From Pseudomonas lini (GTDB lineage Bacteria; Pseudomonadota; Gammaproteobacteria; Pseudomonadales; Pseudomonadaceae): a stretch of DNA of 64,000 nucleotides. Positions 1-8,530 of this stretch are shown here, piece by piece. The position numbers were made by a program, and so were the translations under genes. Positions within the stretch are counted from its first letter, which is position 1; every line of letters starts with the position of its first letter. Under the pieces are notes generated by a model. It saw only the letters and a list, made by a program, of their open reading frames with translations. It was not told the origin of the DNA and ran no database searches. The stretch is from positions 62,001-126,000 of the forward strand of contig NZ_JYLB01000012.1 in assembly GCF_001042905.1 (NCBI RefSeq). Direction: 5' to 3'.

Positions 1-329
1 AGAGCGGTATTTTTTCTTACAAAACATGAGGAATCGGCTCAATTGACCCACCCGAACAATTGGTACACCGTTGGATCTCGGTTATCAGTTATCACCCGTT
101 AATTTACACAGGGACGTGAAAACAATGAATGGAACCCCCTTAAGGGCCTCAAAAAGCGCAAGCAACAACGGCATCGATCACTTGAATGGTTTTAACGCAA
201 GGGGCCAGTTTCTCCATGCAAAGCCATGACCTCAGACTACCGGTAACTCCGGTCGCGCCGTTCGCAGACAATCGCGCCAATCATCAGGCTGAACTCAAAA
301 ACAGCGCAAAGCCCGTCGGAGAAGTGGAT
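1..329. other. Upstream region with no assigned gene
   Basis: The first 329 bases hold no gene I can support. A 34-codon frame opens at 125 (ATG, preceded by a weak AGGGA) and closes at 229, and a second frame opens at 186 and runs into the small membrane protein gene at 330-524. The two frames differ, so this could be an untranslated leader, a short upstream frame, or the 5' end of a longer gene broken by a frameshift. Confidence 0.4.
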
Positions 330-524
330 ATGGAATCTCGCGTCATTGAACTGGAGACACACCTCAAGTACATCCGAAGAGACACGGATGAAGTCCGGGG
401 TGACGTCAAATCCATCAAACACAGGCTTGCCTATTCAGCTGGCGGAACAGCCGTGATCCTGGGACTTCTGACCTGGATCGCCAACAGCCGCTTCGACCAG
501 GTCGTGACACTTCTGGCACATTAA
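330..524 (+). CDS. Small coiled-coil, single-pass membrane protein (XhlA-like architecture)
   Basis: A 64-residue protein. Residues about 1-35 are charged and heptad-like (ESRVIELETHLKYIRRD), residues about 36-54 are a hydrophobic segment (GGTAVILGLLTWI), and a short polar tail follows. This coiled-coil-plus-one-helix layout resembles the XhlA/haemolysin-associated family, but the similarity is architectural only. I chose ATG 330 because GGAGAAG lies eight bases upstream. The same frame stays open back to an ATG at 186 (112 residues), where I see no ribosome site. Function unknown; it stands alone, convergent with moeA. Confidence 0.5.
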   Translation: MESRVIELETHLKYIRRDTDEVRGDVKSIKHRLAYSAGGTAVILGLLTWIANSRFDQVVTLLAH

Positions 525-538
525 GAAATGGTCATGCA

Positions 539-569
539 CGCAAGCCCGATGCGATCAACCGGGCTTGCG
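539..569. terminator. Inverted repeat between the small membrane protein gene and moeA
   Basis: Ten-base arms CGCAAGCCCG (539-548) and CGGGCTTGCG (560-569) form a GC-rich hairpin between two convergent genes. There is no clean T-run on either side, so terminator function is inferred from position and structure. Confidence 0.45.
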
Positions 570-589
570 GGACAAAACCAGTGCCTGTA

Positions 590-1816
590 TCAGCTCAAGA
601 CTTCACTCAGCGGGATGAAGCTCACACAATCACCCTCGATCAGCGTACGGCCCTCCAGCACTTCAACCAGACCGTCAGCCCAGGCAGCACTGCGCAGTAC
701 ACCAGAGCTCTGATTCCTGTAGATGATTGCCCGACCATTCTCCAGACGTCCGCGCAAGTACTCACGTCGGTTACCAGCCTTGGGCCAGACAAACCCTGCC
801 GGCACCTGAAACTTCAGGGGCTCGACTTCTTTTACCCCTTGGCGGCGCAAAAGGTAGGGCCTTGCCAACAGAGCAAAAGTCACCAGGGTCGATGCCGGAT
901 TGCCGGGTAAACCAATTACCGGCACGCCGCGAAAATGCCCGAACGTCAGCGGCTTACCTGGTTTGATGGCAAGCTTCCACAGGGTCAATTCGCCCTCTTC
1001 CCGCAAGGCAATGCCCAGAAAGTCGGCCTCTCCCACTGATACGCCACCGGTCGAGAGAATCAGGTCGACATCCTTCAACTCACCGAGGCGGGCCCGAGTG
1101 GTCGCTAAATCATCGGGAAGAATGCCGGCATCGATCACTTCACAACCCAAGCGCTGCAACCAGCTGCAGAGCAATACTCGATTGCTGTTGTAGATCTGTC
1201 CCGGCCCAAGGGCCTGACCTGGCTCAATCAACTCATCACCGGTAGACAAGACCGCAACACGAATTTTGCGAACCACGTCCAGCTCAGCGCATCCCAGCGA
1301 TGCCGCCAGCCCCTGCTCGATAGGCCCCAGACGTGTTCCGGCGGGCAAGATCAGCTCACCGACAGTGGCTTCCTGACCTTGTGGACGGATGTTCTGTCTT
1401 GATTTCATGGTCTTGGTGAAACGTACCCGCTCATCCGCCTGAACTTCGGCGTTCTCCTGCATCTCGACACAGTCGGCACCTGCGGGCACAGGCGCGCCGG
1501 TGAAGATCCGCGCACAGGTACCCGGCTTCAAAGGTTCCGGGGCCTGGCCTGCAAAAATCTTCTGACTGACCACCAACGGCTCTCCCGTCCAGTCGGCCAG
1601 GTGCAAGGCATAACCGTCCATGGCACTGTTGGGCCAAGGCGGCAAATCCAGTGTCGAGACCAGGTCAGCGGCCAGTACACGCCCCTGAACCTGCGCCAAC
1701 GGCAAGCGTTCGTGCTCACTAATTTTCGAGGCGTCGGCCATTTCCAGTAAACGCGCCAGTGCCACCTCGACAGCCATCAGACTGCCAGTCTTGCCTGGCT
1801 TACCCGCGGGTTTCAC
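590..1816 (-). CDS. moeA: Molybdopterin molybdotransferase MoeA
   Basis: MoeA inserts molybdate into adenylated molybdopterin in the last step of molybdenum cofactor synthesis in the cytoplasm. At 408 residues the protein has the usual family length. The N-terminal domain carries the NSAMDGYAL motif near residue 65. The MoCF-type domain shows LSTGDELIEPG, IYNSNRVLL and STGGVSVGEADF, then GLPGNPAS near residue 305 and the C-terminal MoeA domain IV. The annotated start is a GTG at 1816 that overlaps the end of moaB by 17 bases. An ATG at 1777 is an alternative. It is co-transcribed with moaB and divergent from mobA. Confidence 0.93.
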   Translation of the reverse strand: MKPAGKPGKTGSLMAVEVALARLLEMADASKISEHERLPLAQVQGRVLAADLVSTLDLPPWPNSAMDGYALHLADWTGEPLVVSQKIFAGQAPEPLKPGTCARIFTGAPVPAGADCVEMQENAEVQADERVRFTKTMKSRQNIRPQGQEATVGELILPAGTRLGPIEQGLAASLGCAELDVVRKIRVAVLSTGDELIEPGQALGPGQIYNSNRVLLCSWLQRLGCEVIDAGILPDDLATTRARLGELKDVDLILSTGGVSVGEADFLGIALREEGELTLWKLAIKPGKPLTFGHFRGVPVIGLPGNPASTLVTFALLARPYLLRRQGVKEVEPLKFQVPAGFVWPKAGNRREYLRGRLENGRAIIYRNQSSGVLRSAAWADGLVEVLEGRTLIEGDCVSFIPLSEVLS

Positions 1817-2339
1817 AGGGTGCCGCCTGTTTCAGATGGGCCACGAAATTGCACGGACGGTGACGCGAATCCAGTTGCTCGGCGAGAATGCCGTCCCAAC
1901 CGGTGCGCACCGCATTGGTCGAGCCCGGCAAACAGCAAACCAGCGTGCCATTGGCCAGGCCGGCCAAGGCCCGGGACTGAACCGTCGAGGTGCCGATATC
2001 CGCTACCGATATCTGCCGGAACAATTCACCAAAACCATCGACCTGCTTATCCAGCAGGCAACTCACGGCTTCGGGTGTGCTGTCGCGACCGGTGAACCCG
2101 GTACCGCCGGTGATCAGCACCACTTGCACGACCTCATCGGCAATCCAGTTGGCGACTTGCGCGCGAATTTTGTAGAGGTCATCTTTAAGCAGTACACGGG
2201 CCGCCAGGTTATGACCGGCAGCGCTCAAGCGGTCGACGAAGACCTGGCCTGAGGTATCGGTTTCCAGGGTACGGGTATCGCTGACAGTCAGCACCGCGAT
2301 GTTGAGCGGTGCGAAAGGTACATCAGCCTTGGCTTTCAT
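1800..2339 (-). CDS. moaB: Molybdopterin adenylyltransferase-type protein MoaB
   Basis: A MogA/MoaB family protein of 179 residues that binds or adenylates molybdopterin before metal insertion. Visible features are LTVSDTRTLETDTSG near residue 15, the family signature VLITGGTGFTGRD near residue 75, and TLVCCLPGSTNAVRTGWD near residue 140. GGACGAG lies just before the ATG at 2339. The gene overlaps moeA by 17 bases, which indicates translational coupling. The partner gene mobA is transcribed divergently from the other side of an 81-base gap. Confidence 0.92.
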   Translation of the reverse strand: MKAKADVPFAPLNIAVLTVSDTRTLETDTSGQVFVDRLSAAGHNLAARVLLKDDLYKIRAQVANWIADEVVQVVLITGGTGFTGRDSTPEAVSCLLDKQVDGFGELFRQISVADIGTSTVQSRALAGLANGTLVCCLPGSTNAVRTGWDGILAEQLDSRHRPCNFVAHLKQAAPCETRG

Positions 2340-2420
2340 AGGCTCGTCCAGTTGTAGGAGAAACAGCCCGGTGTTATATCACAGCGCCTCATTTTTTCGC
2401 CGCCCCCATGGAGAAGTGCG

Positions 2421-3023
2421 ATGACCTCGAATACACCTCTGGCGCCTTGCTCCATTCTGCTCCTGGCGGGCGGGCGCGGCCAACGCATGGGCGGTCAGGA
2501 CAAGGGTTTGCTGGATTGGCATGGCGAACCGCTGATCGCGCATCTGCACCGCAAGACGCGCCCGTTGAGTGATGACCTGATCATCTCCTGCAACAGAAAC
2601 CTGGAAAAATATGCGCCTTATGCGGATCAGTTGGTCCATGACGACGAAGGCGACTTTCCAGGGCCGTTGGCCGGTATTCGCGCAGGCTTGAAAGCCGCCC
2701 GCCACACTCACCTACTGGTGCTGCCCTGCGATGTACCACGCATCGATGCTGCGCTGCTCCAGACTATGCGTGAAACCGCCGGCCAGCATCCGGACAAACC
2801 GCTGATGCTGCGCCATGGCGAACACTGGGAACCCTTGCTGTGCATGATTCCTGTCGCCCTTTCAGCGGCTTTCGAAACCGCCTGGAACGAAGGTGAGCGC
2901 AGCCCGGGTCGCCTTATGCGCAAGCTGGGCGCCACAGCCCTGCAATGCCTGGATAACGACCCTCGCCTGGCTAATCTCAATACGCCGGAACTGTTAAGCA
3001 CACACCGCACTGTGTCAGACTGA
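2421..3023 (+). CDS. mobA: Molybdenum cofactor guanylyltransferase MobA
   Basis: MobA transfers GMP from GTP to molybdopterin to make the bis-MGD cofactor of DMSO-reductase-family enzymes. The 200-residue protein starts with the nucleotidyltransferase loop LLLAGGRGQRMGGQDKGLL, and has DDEGDFPGPLAGIRAGL and VLPCDVPRID (metal-binding Asp) further on. ATG 2421 is preceded by GGAG at seven bases. It is divergent from moaB-moeA, so the three genes form a compact cofactor locus. Confidence 0.93.
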   Translation: MTSNTPLAPCSILLLAGGRGQRMGGQDKGLLDWHGEPLIAHLHRKTRPLSDDLIISCNRNLEKYAPYADQLVHDDEGDFPGPLAGIRAGLKAARHTHLLVLPCDVPRIDAALLQTMRETAGQHPDKPLMLRHGEHWEPLLCMIPVALSAAFETAWNEGERSPGRLMRKLGATALQCLDNDPRLANLNTPELLSTHRTVSD

Positions 3024-3099
3024 CACGCGAAGGAACTTGCGCGCGTTGTATACGTCTCAAGACCAGCAACCAAAAGAATTCCCATTCGGAGACACACTC

Positions 3100-3321
3100 A
3101 TGACTCAACGGACCCTCGCCACTTTCATGCTCGCACTGGGCCTTGCCACCCTCGCCGGTTGCGCATCGCCTACAGTGATCACCTTGAATGACGGTCGAGA
3201 AATCCAGGCCGTCGACGCGCCTAAGTACGATGAAGAATCGGGCTTTTACGAATTCGAACAACTGGATGGCAAGCAAACCCGCGTCAACAAAGATCAGGTC
3301 CGTACCGTTAAAGATCTGTAA
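3100..3321 (+). CDS. YgdI/YgdR-type small lipoprotein (DUF903)
   Basis: A 73-residue precursor with a lipoprotein signal peptide ending in the lipobox LAGC (cysteine near residue 22). The mature part carries the short SH3-like YgdI/YgdR repeat: VITLNDGREIQAVD, then YEFEQLDGKQTRVNKDQV. Proteins of this family are small envelope lipoproteins without a defined role. The start is ATG 3100, since the open frame upstream has no signal peptide character. It lies 76 bases after mobA and ends at a strong terminator. Confidence 0.85.
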   Translation: MTQRTLATFMLALGLATLAGCASPTVITLNDGREIQAVDAPKYDEESGFYEFEQLDGKQTRVNKDQVRTVKDL

Positions 3322-3348
3322 TCTTTACGGCGACAACCAGATACAGAA

Positions 3349-3373
3349 AAGCCCGCTTTTAAAGCGGGCTTTT
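3349..3373 (+). terminator. Rho-independent terminator
   Basis: Stem AAGCCCGCTTT / AAAGCGGGCTT followed by T residues, 27 bases after the small lipoprotein gene. The A-run on the other side means it could also serve the convergent pseudouridine synthase gene. Confidence 0.85.
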
Positions 3374-3410
3374 TCGTGGCTGAAGAAAAGCAGAGTCGTT
3401 AGCCCTGTGA

Positions 3411-4301
3411 TCACCATTGCAAGGTGATGGTGCTTTCGAATTCTCTTTCCTGCCCCGTGACCGGATCGACAAATCGCAGCCCCTGGGCCAACAGCTTCAA
3501 GGGGTTGGCATAGTCATCTTCTACGTCCTTGAGCACCTGCGGATAGAACGGATCATTGCAGATGCTGGCCCCCAGGGCTGTCATGTGAACTCGCAACTGA
3601 TGTTTCTTGCCCGTCACCGGGTACAGCGCAAAACGCCAGAGCTCACCGTTTTTTTCCCTGACCTCGATCGCCGTCTCGGTATTGCTGACGCCCGGACCTT
3701 CTTGCATGCGAAAAAACGGCTCGCCATTGACAAGTCGACTTTTATGGACCAGTGGGAAGGAGTGCTCAGGCAATGCCCGAGCGATTGCTTCATAGCGCTT
3801 TTCGATCTGGCGTGTAGGAAACAATGACTGATACGCCGACCGACTCTGCGGGTTGGCTGAAAATAGAACCAGCCCCGCCGTATGCCGGTCAATGCGATGT
3901 AAAGGCACCAGATGTGGGTTACCCAGGCGACGGATCAGCCGTCGCAGCAACGTCTGTTCCACGTATTCACCCGCCGGAGTCACGGGCAGAAAGTGCGGTT
4001 TGTCCGCTACCACCAGATGCTCGTCGGCATAGAGGATCGACTCCACCACCGGGATCGGTTTTTCGTCCGGCACCTCACGAAAATAATGAATCCGCAGGCC
4101 TTCCTTGTAAGGCAGGTCCAGGGCGATCGGCAGGCCTTGCCCATCGAGGACGCGACCGCGAGCAATTCTGTCCAGCCATTGTTCACGACCGATGGCGCTG
4201 AAGTGTTCGCACAGGCAATCGAGTACGGTCTGCCACGGCCCCGGCGGCAGATAGAGCGTGCTGGCCTGGTTATGTGCAGCAGAAAAAGATGAAATGGACA
4301 T
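3411..4301 (-). CDS. RluA-family RNA pseudouridine synthase
   Basis: This enzyme isomerises specific uridines in rRNA or tRNA. The 296-residue protein contains the RluA catalytic signature LVPLHRIDRHTAGLVLFS near residue 140, where the Asp is the nucleophile. It also has the family's PVTGKKHQLRVHM segment near residue 235. An N-terminal region before the catalytic domain may help bind RNA. I took ATG 4301 (MSISSF); seven more codons are open upstream with no better ribosome site. The exact RNA target cannot be read from the sequence. It is convergent with the small lipoprotein gene. Confidence 0.85.
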   Translation of the reverse strand: MSISSFSAAHNQASTLYLPPGPWQTVLDCLCEHFSAIGREQWLDRIARGRVLDGQGLPIALDLPYKEGLRIHYFREVPDEKPIPVVESILYADEHLVVADKPHFLPVTPAGEYVEQTLLRRLIRRLGNPHLVPLHRIDRHTAGLVLFSANPQSRSAYQSLFPTRQIEKRYEAIARALPEHSFPLVHKSRLVNGEPFFRMQEGPGVSNTETAIEVREKNGELWRFALYPVTGKKHQLRVHMTALGASICNDPFYPQVLKDVEDDYANPLKLLAQGLRFVDPVTGQEREFESTITLQW

Positions 4302-4373
4302 ACGAAAAGCTCTAACCCTCAATGCAGGGCGGCATTATCCAACAGTGGCCGGAACGAACCTAGAAGAGAATCC

Positions 4374-4694
4374 TCAGGCCGGTATCGACTGTGTGCGAGC
4401 GGCCGCTTCGGTGAACTCCTTGAGCCAGCGCAGCACATCGACCGCTTCCCAGCGACCCGGATCATAAAGCGCATACAACAACCCCTGATAGCCCACGACA
4501 TCCAGCTGCCGGTGATAGCCCGCACGCTGGAACAAGGCTTCGATCTCGGCGAAACAGGTATTGAAATGCAATTTGTTGAAGGGCGTTTTTCCCTCCGTGA
4601 CCAGGCCATCCAAACGCAATTCGAGGACGGCCTCGCGCACCACGTCCGCCGACATCCGGTTCACGCTGTTCTTCAATTGCTCGACATTGACCAA
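4374..4694 (-). CDS. Uncharacterised small protein, probable SOS (LexA) target
   Basis: A 106-residue soluble protein with no motif I recognise. It has no signal peptide or membrane segment. Its sequence is mixed alpha/beta with features such as VVREAVLELRLDG, FNKLHFNTCFAEIEALF and WEAVDVLRWLKEF. An in-frame stop lies two codons before the start, so the start must be TTG 4694 (or later), with GAGGGA about seven bases upstream. A perfect 18-base palindrome matching a LexA box lies 73 bases before the start, and no other gene on either strand is positioned to use that site. Damage induction is therefore a reasonable inference. Function unknown. Confidence 0.7.
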   Translation of the reverse strand: MVNVEQLKNSVNRMSADVVREAVLELRLDGLVTEGKTPFNKLHFNTCFAEIEALFQRAGYHRQLDVVGYQGLLYALYDPGRWEAVDVLRWLKEFTEAAARTQSIPA

Positions 4695-4766
4695 GGTTCA
4701 TCCCTCTGACGTCCGGGATCGGCTGCCAAACCCGAAAAGGGAAAAGCATGGCAGGCAATCGGAATA

Positions 4767-4784
4767 ACTGTATGCGCATACAGT
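4767..4784. promoter_or_regulatory. LexA-type (SOS) operator
   Basis: An 18-base perfect palindrome, ACTGTATGCGCATACAGT. Its core fits CTG-N10-CAG with the flanking TA steps of the gammaproteobacterial LexA box. It sits upstream of the minus-strand gene at 4374-4694. The nearest plus-strand gene starts more than 500 bases away. Confidence 0.75.
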
Positions 4785-4857
4785 ATCCGAATAACATCGG
4801 TTAAGCCAAGGTATCAATCATAAAGTTCGACACGCGGGAACATCGTCGCCGTCCCCC

Positions 4858-5109
4858 CTACCGCAGGAACGCTACCACTTCATCGGCACCGAACGGCCAG
4901 CCCAGCTCAGCGCCGGTATCGACCCGCCGCAACACCGGAATACGCAGACTGTAAGCTTCGAACCAGGTTTCATCGTCAGCGATATCCACCAGCTCCACCA
5001 ACAGACCACGCTCGACAAATTCCATCAGCATGGCTTCGGCGAGTTCACAGAGATGGCAACCAATGGTGCCGAACAGCTGACATTCAGGAGGCATGACGAC
5101 AAGACCCAT
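4858..5109 (-). CDS. Glutaredoxin-like protein with CxxC site
   Basis: An 83-residue thioredoxin-fold protein of the glutaredoxin-like (DUF836) type. The active site is CHLC near residues 18-21 (GTIGCHLCELAEAML). The cis-proline segment SLRIPVLRRVDTG follows near residue 55, and the C-terminal WPFGADEVVAFL helix is typical. It probably acts as a thiol-disulfide reductase in the cytoplasm; the partner is unknown. It is divergent from the antiporter gene across a 193-base gap in which I see no specific site. Confidence 0.78.
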   Translation of the reverse strand: MGLVVMPPECQLFGTIGCHLCELAEAMLMEFVERGLLVELVDIADDETWFEAYSLRIPVLRRVDTGAELGWPFGADEVVAFLR

Positions 5110-5302
5110 CGAAGTAAGCGCTCATTCTAGGCCCGCTATCAAAAGCCGTCGAGCCGATGCCCTATCTGTCTGAGCAATGGCTGATTTCAAGAGATTTCGG
5201 CAAACTCCTGACGCACATCATTCGCCTCAACGGCCATTTGCACGATGCTCGCGTCTTTTTTACTTCTACGCTTGAGTAGCCAGAACCTCACCGGAGTTTT
5301 TT

Positions 5303-7015
5303 GTGTTCGCCAATCTGTTGATCATCTTCACCTCCTCCCTGGTGGTGATTGCACTGTTCCAGCGTCTGCGCTTGCCACCGGTGCTGGGCTACCTGTGCGT
5401 GGGGCTGATGATCGGGCCGACCGCGTTCAACTGGGTGAATGAAAGTGAAGAGTTGCCCGACCTTGCCGAGTTGGGCGTAGTGTTCTTGCTGTTCTCCCTC
5501 GGGCTTGAGTTTTCCCTGTCGAAAATGCTCGCACTGCGCCAAGTGGTTTTTGGCCTGGGCAGCCTGCAAGTGCTGCTTTCCGGGATAGTGCTGGGGGGGT
5601 TGCTGATGTTGTTTGGCATGCCAACCACGCCTGCACTGTTACTCGGGGCCGGTTTGGCGTTGTCGTCCACCGCCATTGTCAGCAAGGAGTTAAGCAGCCT
5701 CGGTGAGCTTTTCAGCCGCCACGGCCAGAATGCCATCGCCGTGCTGTTGTTCCAGGACGTGGTCGCGGTGTTGCTACTGACCCTGGTGCCGGTGTTCGCA
5801 GGCACCAGCGACCAGGTTTGGTATTGGGCTCTGCCATTGACGCTGGGCAAGACTATCGTGCTGTTCGTCGGTCTGCTGCTGGTCAGTCGCTGGTTTTTGC
5901 CACGGCTGTTTCATGAAGTCGCCGCGTCCCGGTCCGCTGAGCTGTTCGTGCTGTTGGCGCTGGTGATCGTTCTGCTGACGGCCTGGCTGACTCACCTGCT
6001 CGGCCTCTCCCCAGCCCTGGGCGCCTTTCTCGCCGGCATGCTGCTGGGGGAAAGCCACTACCGACATCAGATCGAGGCGGACATCCGTCCGTTTCGCGAC
6101 ATTCTGCTCGGGGTGTTCTTCGTAAGTATCGGCATGTTGATCGACTTGCGCTTGTTTGCCAGCCACGGATTGCTGATTCTCGGTCTGACGCTGGGGCTGC
6201 TGCTGATCAAAGGCACCGTGGTCGCGCTGCTGGTCAAATGGCGCGGCAGCGATGTCGAAACCGCCTGGCGCAGCGGTCTGGCATTGGCTCAAGGGGGCGA
6301 ATTCTGCTTTGCCCTGATGACGCAAATGCAGCAAAACAAACTGATGCCCGCCGACTTCGGTGGCCTGCTGCTGGCCGCCACGTTCTGCTCGATGTTGGTG
6401 ACGCCTTTACTGCTACGCGCCGCTCCCCACATCGCCACACGCCTGCACCACAAGCCCAACGAAGAAGCCGAACTCGAAGAAATCAGCGCGCTCAACGCGG
6501 GCTTGCACAATCACGTAGTGATCTGTGGGTATGGCCGTGTAGGTCAGTCCATCGGGCGCGTCCTGCGTAATGTGCATCAACCTTACATTGCGCTGGATAC
6601 CGACCCGGTGCGGGTCCAGGAAGCAGCCGTCAATGAAAGCTGTGTTCATTACGGCGACTCACGTCGCGGCGAACTGCTGGTCGCGATAGGGTTGGAACGC
6701 GCCAGACTGCTGGTGGTCGCCGTGGACCAGACGGACATCGCACTATTGATACTCAAGGAAGCGCGCCGCTTCAACCCGAGCGTGCCGGTCCTGGTGCGCA
6801 CACGGGACGACAGTCAGTTGGCCGAGTTGAAGGCGGCCGGTGCCAGCGAAGTCGTACCCGAGTTGCTGGAGTCGAGCCTGATGCTCGCCTCCCATGCGCT
6901 GATCATGCTGGGCATTCCCGGCCAACAGGTGCAAGACCGGGTCGACCAGGTACGGCATGACCGTTATCGCCTGCTGCATGGTTTCTACCCCGGCACCGAC
7001 GATGAAGAACGCTGA
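5303..7015 (+). CDS. Kef/YbaL-type monovalent cation:proton antiporter
   Basis: A CPA2-family inner-membrane transporter of 570 residues. Residues about 1-385 form the Na+/H+ exchanger-like membrane domain with many hydrophobic helices (for example LALSSTAIVSKELSSLGE and VVAVLLLTLVPVF). Residues about 405-530 form a TrkA-N/RCK nucleotide-binding domain with the Rossmann motif VVICGYGRVGQSIGRVL. The family exchanges K+ or Na+ for H+ under control of bound nucleotide or glutathione adducts; which ion moves here is not readable. The start is a GTG at 5303 close after ACCGGAG. No KefF/KefG-type ancillary gene is present. Confidence 0.87.
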   Translation: MFANLLIIFTSSLVVIALFQRLRLPPVLGYLCVGLMIGPTAFNWVNESEELPDLAELGVVFLLFSLGLEFSLSKMLALRQVVFGLGSLQVLLSGIVLGGLLMLFGMPTTPALLLGAGLALSSTAIVSKELSSLGELFSRHGQNAIAVLLFQDVVAVLLLTLVPVFAGTSDQVWYWALPLTLGKTIVLFVGLLLVSRWFLPRLFHEVAASRSAELFVLLALVIVLLTAWLTHLLGLSPALGAFLAGMLLGESHYRHQIEADIRPFRDILLGVFFVSIGMLIDLRLFASHGLLILGLTLGLLLIKGTVVALLVKWRGSDVETAWRSGLALAQGGEFCFALMTQMQQNKLMPADFGGLLLAATFCSMLVTPLLLRAAPHIATRLHHKPNEEAELEEISALNAGLHNHVVICGYGRVGQSIGRVLRNVHQPYIALDTDPVRVQEAAVNESCVHYGDSRRGELLVAIGLERARLLVVAVDQTDIALLILKEARRFNPSVPVLVRTRDDSQLAELKAAGASEVVPELLESSLMLASHALIMLGIPGQQVQDRVDQVRHDRYRLLHGFYPGTDDEER

Positions 7016-7016
7016 T

Positions 7017-8225
7017 TCAATCCTGACTCACGGCACCGATCTTGTGCACCGACAAGTCCGCGCCGTAGTACTCCTCCTCCTGGCTCAGGCGCAGACCATA
7101 CAACGCATTGATCGCTCCATACACCGCAAAACCACCGACCAGCGCCACGATCACCCCCAGAGAAGTGCCGATCAACTGACTGATCAGGCTCACGCCCCCC
7201 AAACCACCCAAGGCGGTTTGACCGAAGATGCCGCAAGCGATCCCGCCCCAGACACCACACAGTCCATGCAAAGGCCAGACGCCCAGCACATCGTCGATAT
7301 GCCATTTGCCTTGGGCGGCGGTAAAGCACCAGACAAACAGTGCCCCGGCGATGGCTCCGGTCACCAATGCGCCCACCGGGTGCATCAGATCCGAGCCGGC
7401 GCAGATCGCCACCAGTCCGGCCAATGGGCCGTTATGCAGAAAGCCCGGGTCATTGCGGCCGATGATCAACGCCGCCACGGTGCCACCGACCATGGCCATC
7501 AACGAATTCACCGCCACCAGCCCGCTGACACCTTGCAGGGTCTGGGCGCTCATCACGTTGAAGCCGAACCAGCCGACGATCAGAATCCAAGAACCCAACG
7601 CCAGAAAGGGAATGCTCGACGGTGCGAAAGCCACCAGTCGTCCGTCGCGATAACGACCTTGCCTTGGACCGAGCAACAACACCGCCGCGAGTGCCAGCCA
7701 GCCGCCCATGGCGTGAACCACCACGGAGCCTGCGAAGTCATGGAAGTTGGCGCCAAAGCGTTCCAACAACCAGGCTTGCAGACCAAAATTGCCATTCCAG
7801 ATCATGCCTTCGAAGAAGGGATAGATGAACGCTACGATCAGCGCCGTCGCACACAATTGAGGTGCGAACCGGGCGCGCTCGGCGATGCCTCCGGAAATGA
7901 TTGCCGGTATCGCCGCAGCAAAGGTCAGCAGAAAGAAAAATTTCACCAGCCCATAGCCATGATCGGCGGTGATCACCGCCGCCGGCTGCATGAAAGTGAC
8001 TCCGTAGGAAATCCAATAGCCTATAAAGAAATAGGCCAGGGTCGAAATGGCGAAGTCGCTGAGGATTTTCGACAAGGCATTGACCTGGTTTTTTTGTCGA
8101 ACCGTACCCACCTCGAGAAAGGCGAAACCGGCGTGCATGGCCAGGACCATGACCGCACCGATAAGGATGAACAACGTGTTGGAGCTATGGACCAGACTGT
8201 CCACAGCACTTTGCAGATTTTCCAT
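7017..8225 (-). CDS. amtB: Ammonium transporter (Amt/Rh family)
   Basis: An inner-membrane ammonium channel of 402 residues, the normal family length. Eleven or so hydrophobic segments are visible. The twin pore histidines appear in VVHAMGGWLALAA and in PLHGLCGVWGGIACG. The selectivity-region segment AFLEVGTVRQKNQ and the signature DFAGSVVVHAMGG are also present. I used ATG 8225 (MENLQSAVDSL); the frame continues upstream but gives a cysteine-rich sequence without membrane-protein character. No glnK lies next to it, unlike the common glnK-amtB pair, so PII control would be in trans. The stop abuts the end of the antiporter gene, which is convergent. Confidence 0.9.
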   Translation of the reverse strand: MENLQSAVDSLVHSSNTLFILIGAVMVLAMHAGFAFLEVGTVRQKNQVNALSKILSDFAISTLAYFFIGYWISYGVTFMQPAAVITADHGYGLVKFFFLLTFAAAIPAIISGGIAERARFAPQLCATALIVAFIYPFFEGMIWNGNFGLQAWLLERFGANFHDFAGSVVVHAMGGWLALAAVLLLGPRQGRYRDGRLVAFAPSSIPFLALGSWILIVGWFGFNVMSAQTLQGVSGLVAVNSLMAMVGGTVAALIIGRNDPGFLHNGPLAGLVAICAGSDLMHPVGALVTGAIAGALFVWCFTAAQGKWHIDDVLGVWPLHGLCGVWGGIACGIFGQTALGGLGGVSLISQLIGTSLGVIVALVGGFAVYGAINALYGLRLSQEEEYYGADLSVHKIGAVSQD

Positions 8226-8530
8226 GGATTGGCAGACCTGAAGGCTGAAAAAAGCACCAAAGCAGTTCGCGTAGATGGCTGACGCACCAAGTTGCAGCTC
8301 ATCCAGACCACAGCGTTTATCTGGATGAACCGCTTTGGCGCACAAGACCGCAGCCTCCGCGCGAGTTTTGATTATTTGAGTTAAGGTTTTCCTGAAATCA
8401 TGCCCAGCAACAGCGCAACAGCGCAGGCTGGCGCACCACGACACAGCAAAAGTTGTACCAGTCATTTGTACTGAACCTTCACACAAGGCTCATACTCGAA
8501 CGCTTCAGAAGCCACTTACGGAGATCACCA
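8226..8530. other. Divergent intergenic region between amtB and the DUF883 operon
   Basis: About 305 bases that must hold the promoters for both directions. I looked for a sigma-54 site (GG-N10-GC on the minus strand) ahead of amtB and did not find a convincing one. A ribosome site GGAG is present just before the plus-strand gene at 8531. Confidence 0.5.

Noticed and set aside
6957..8282. A 441-codon plus-strand open frame
   Set aside because: It is a shadow of the ammonium transporter on the minus strand, with no ribosome site and no recognisable domain.
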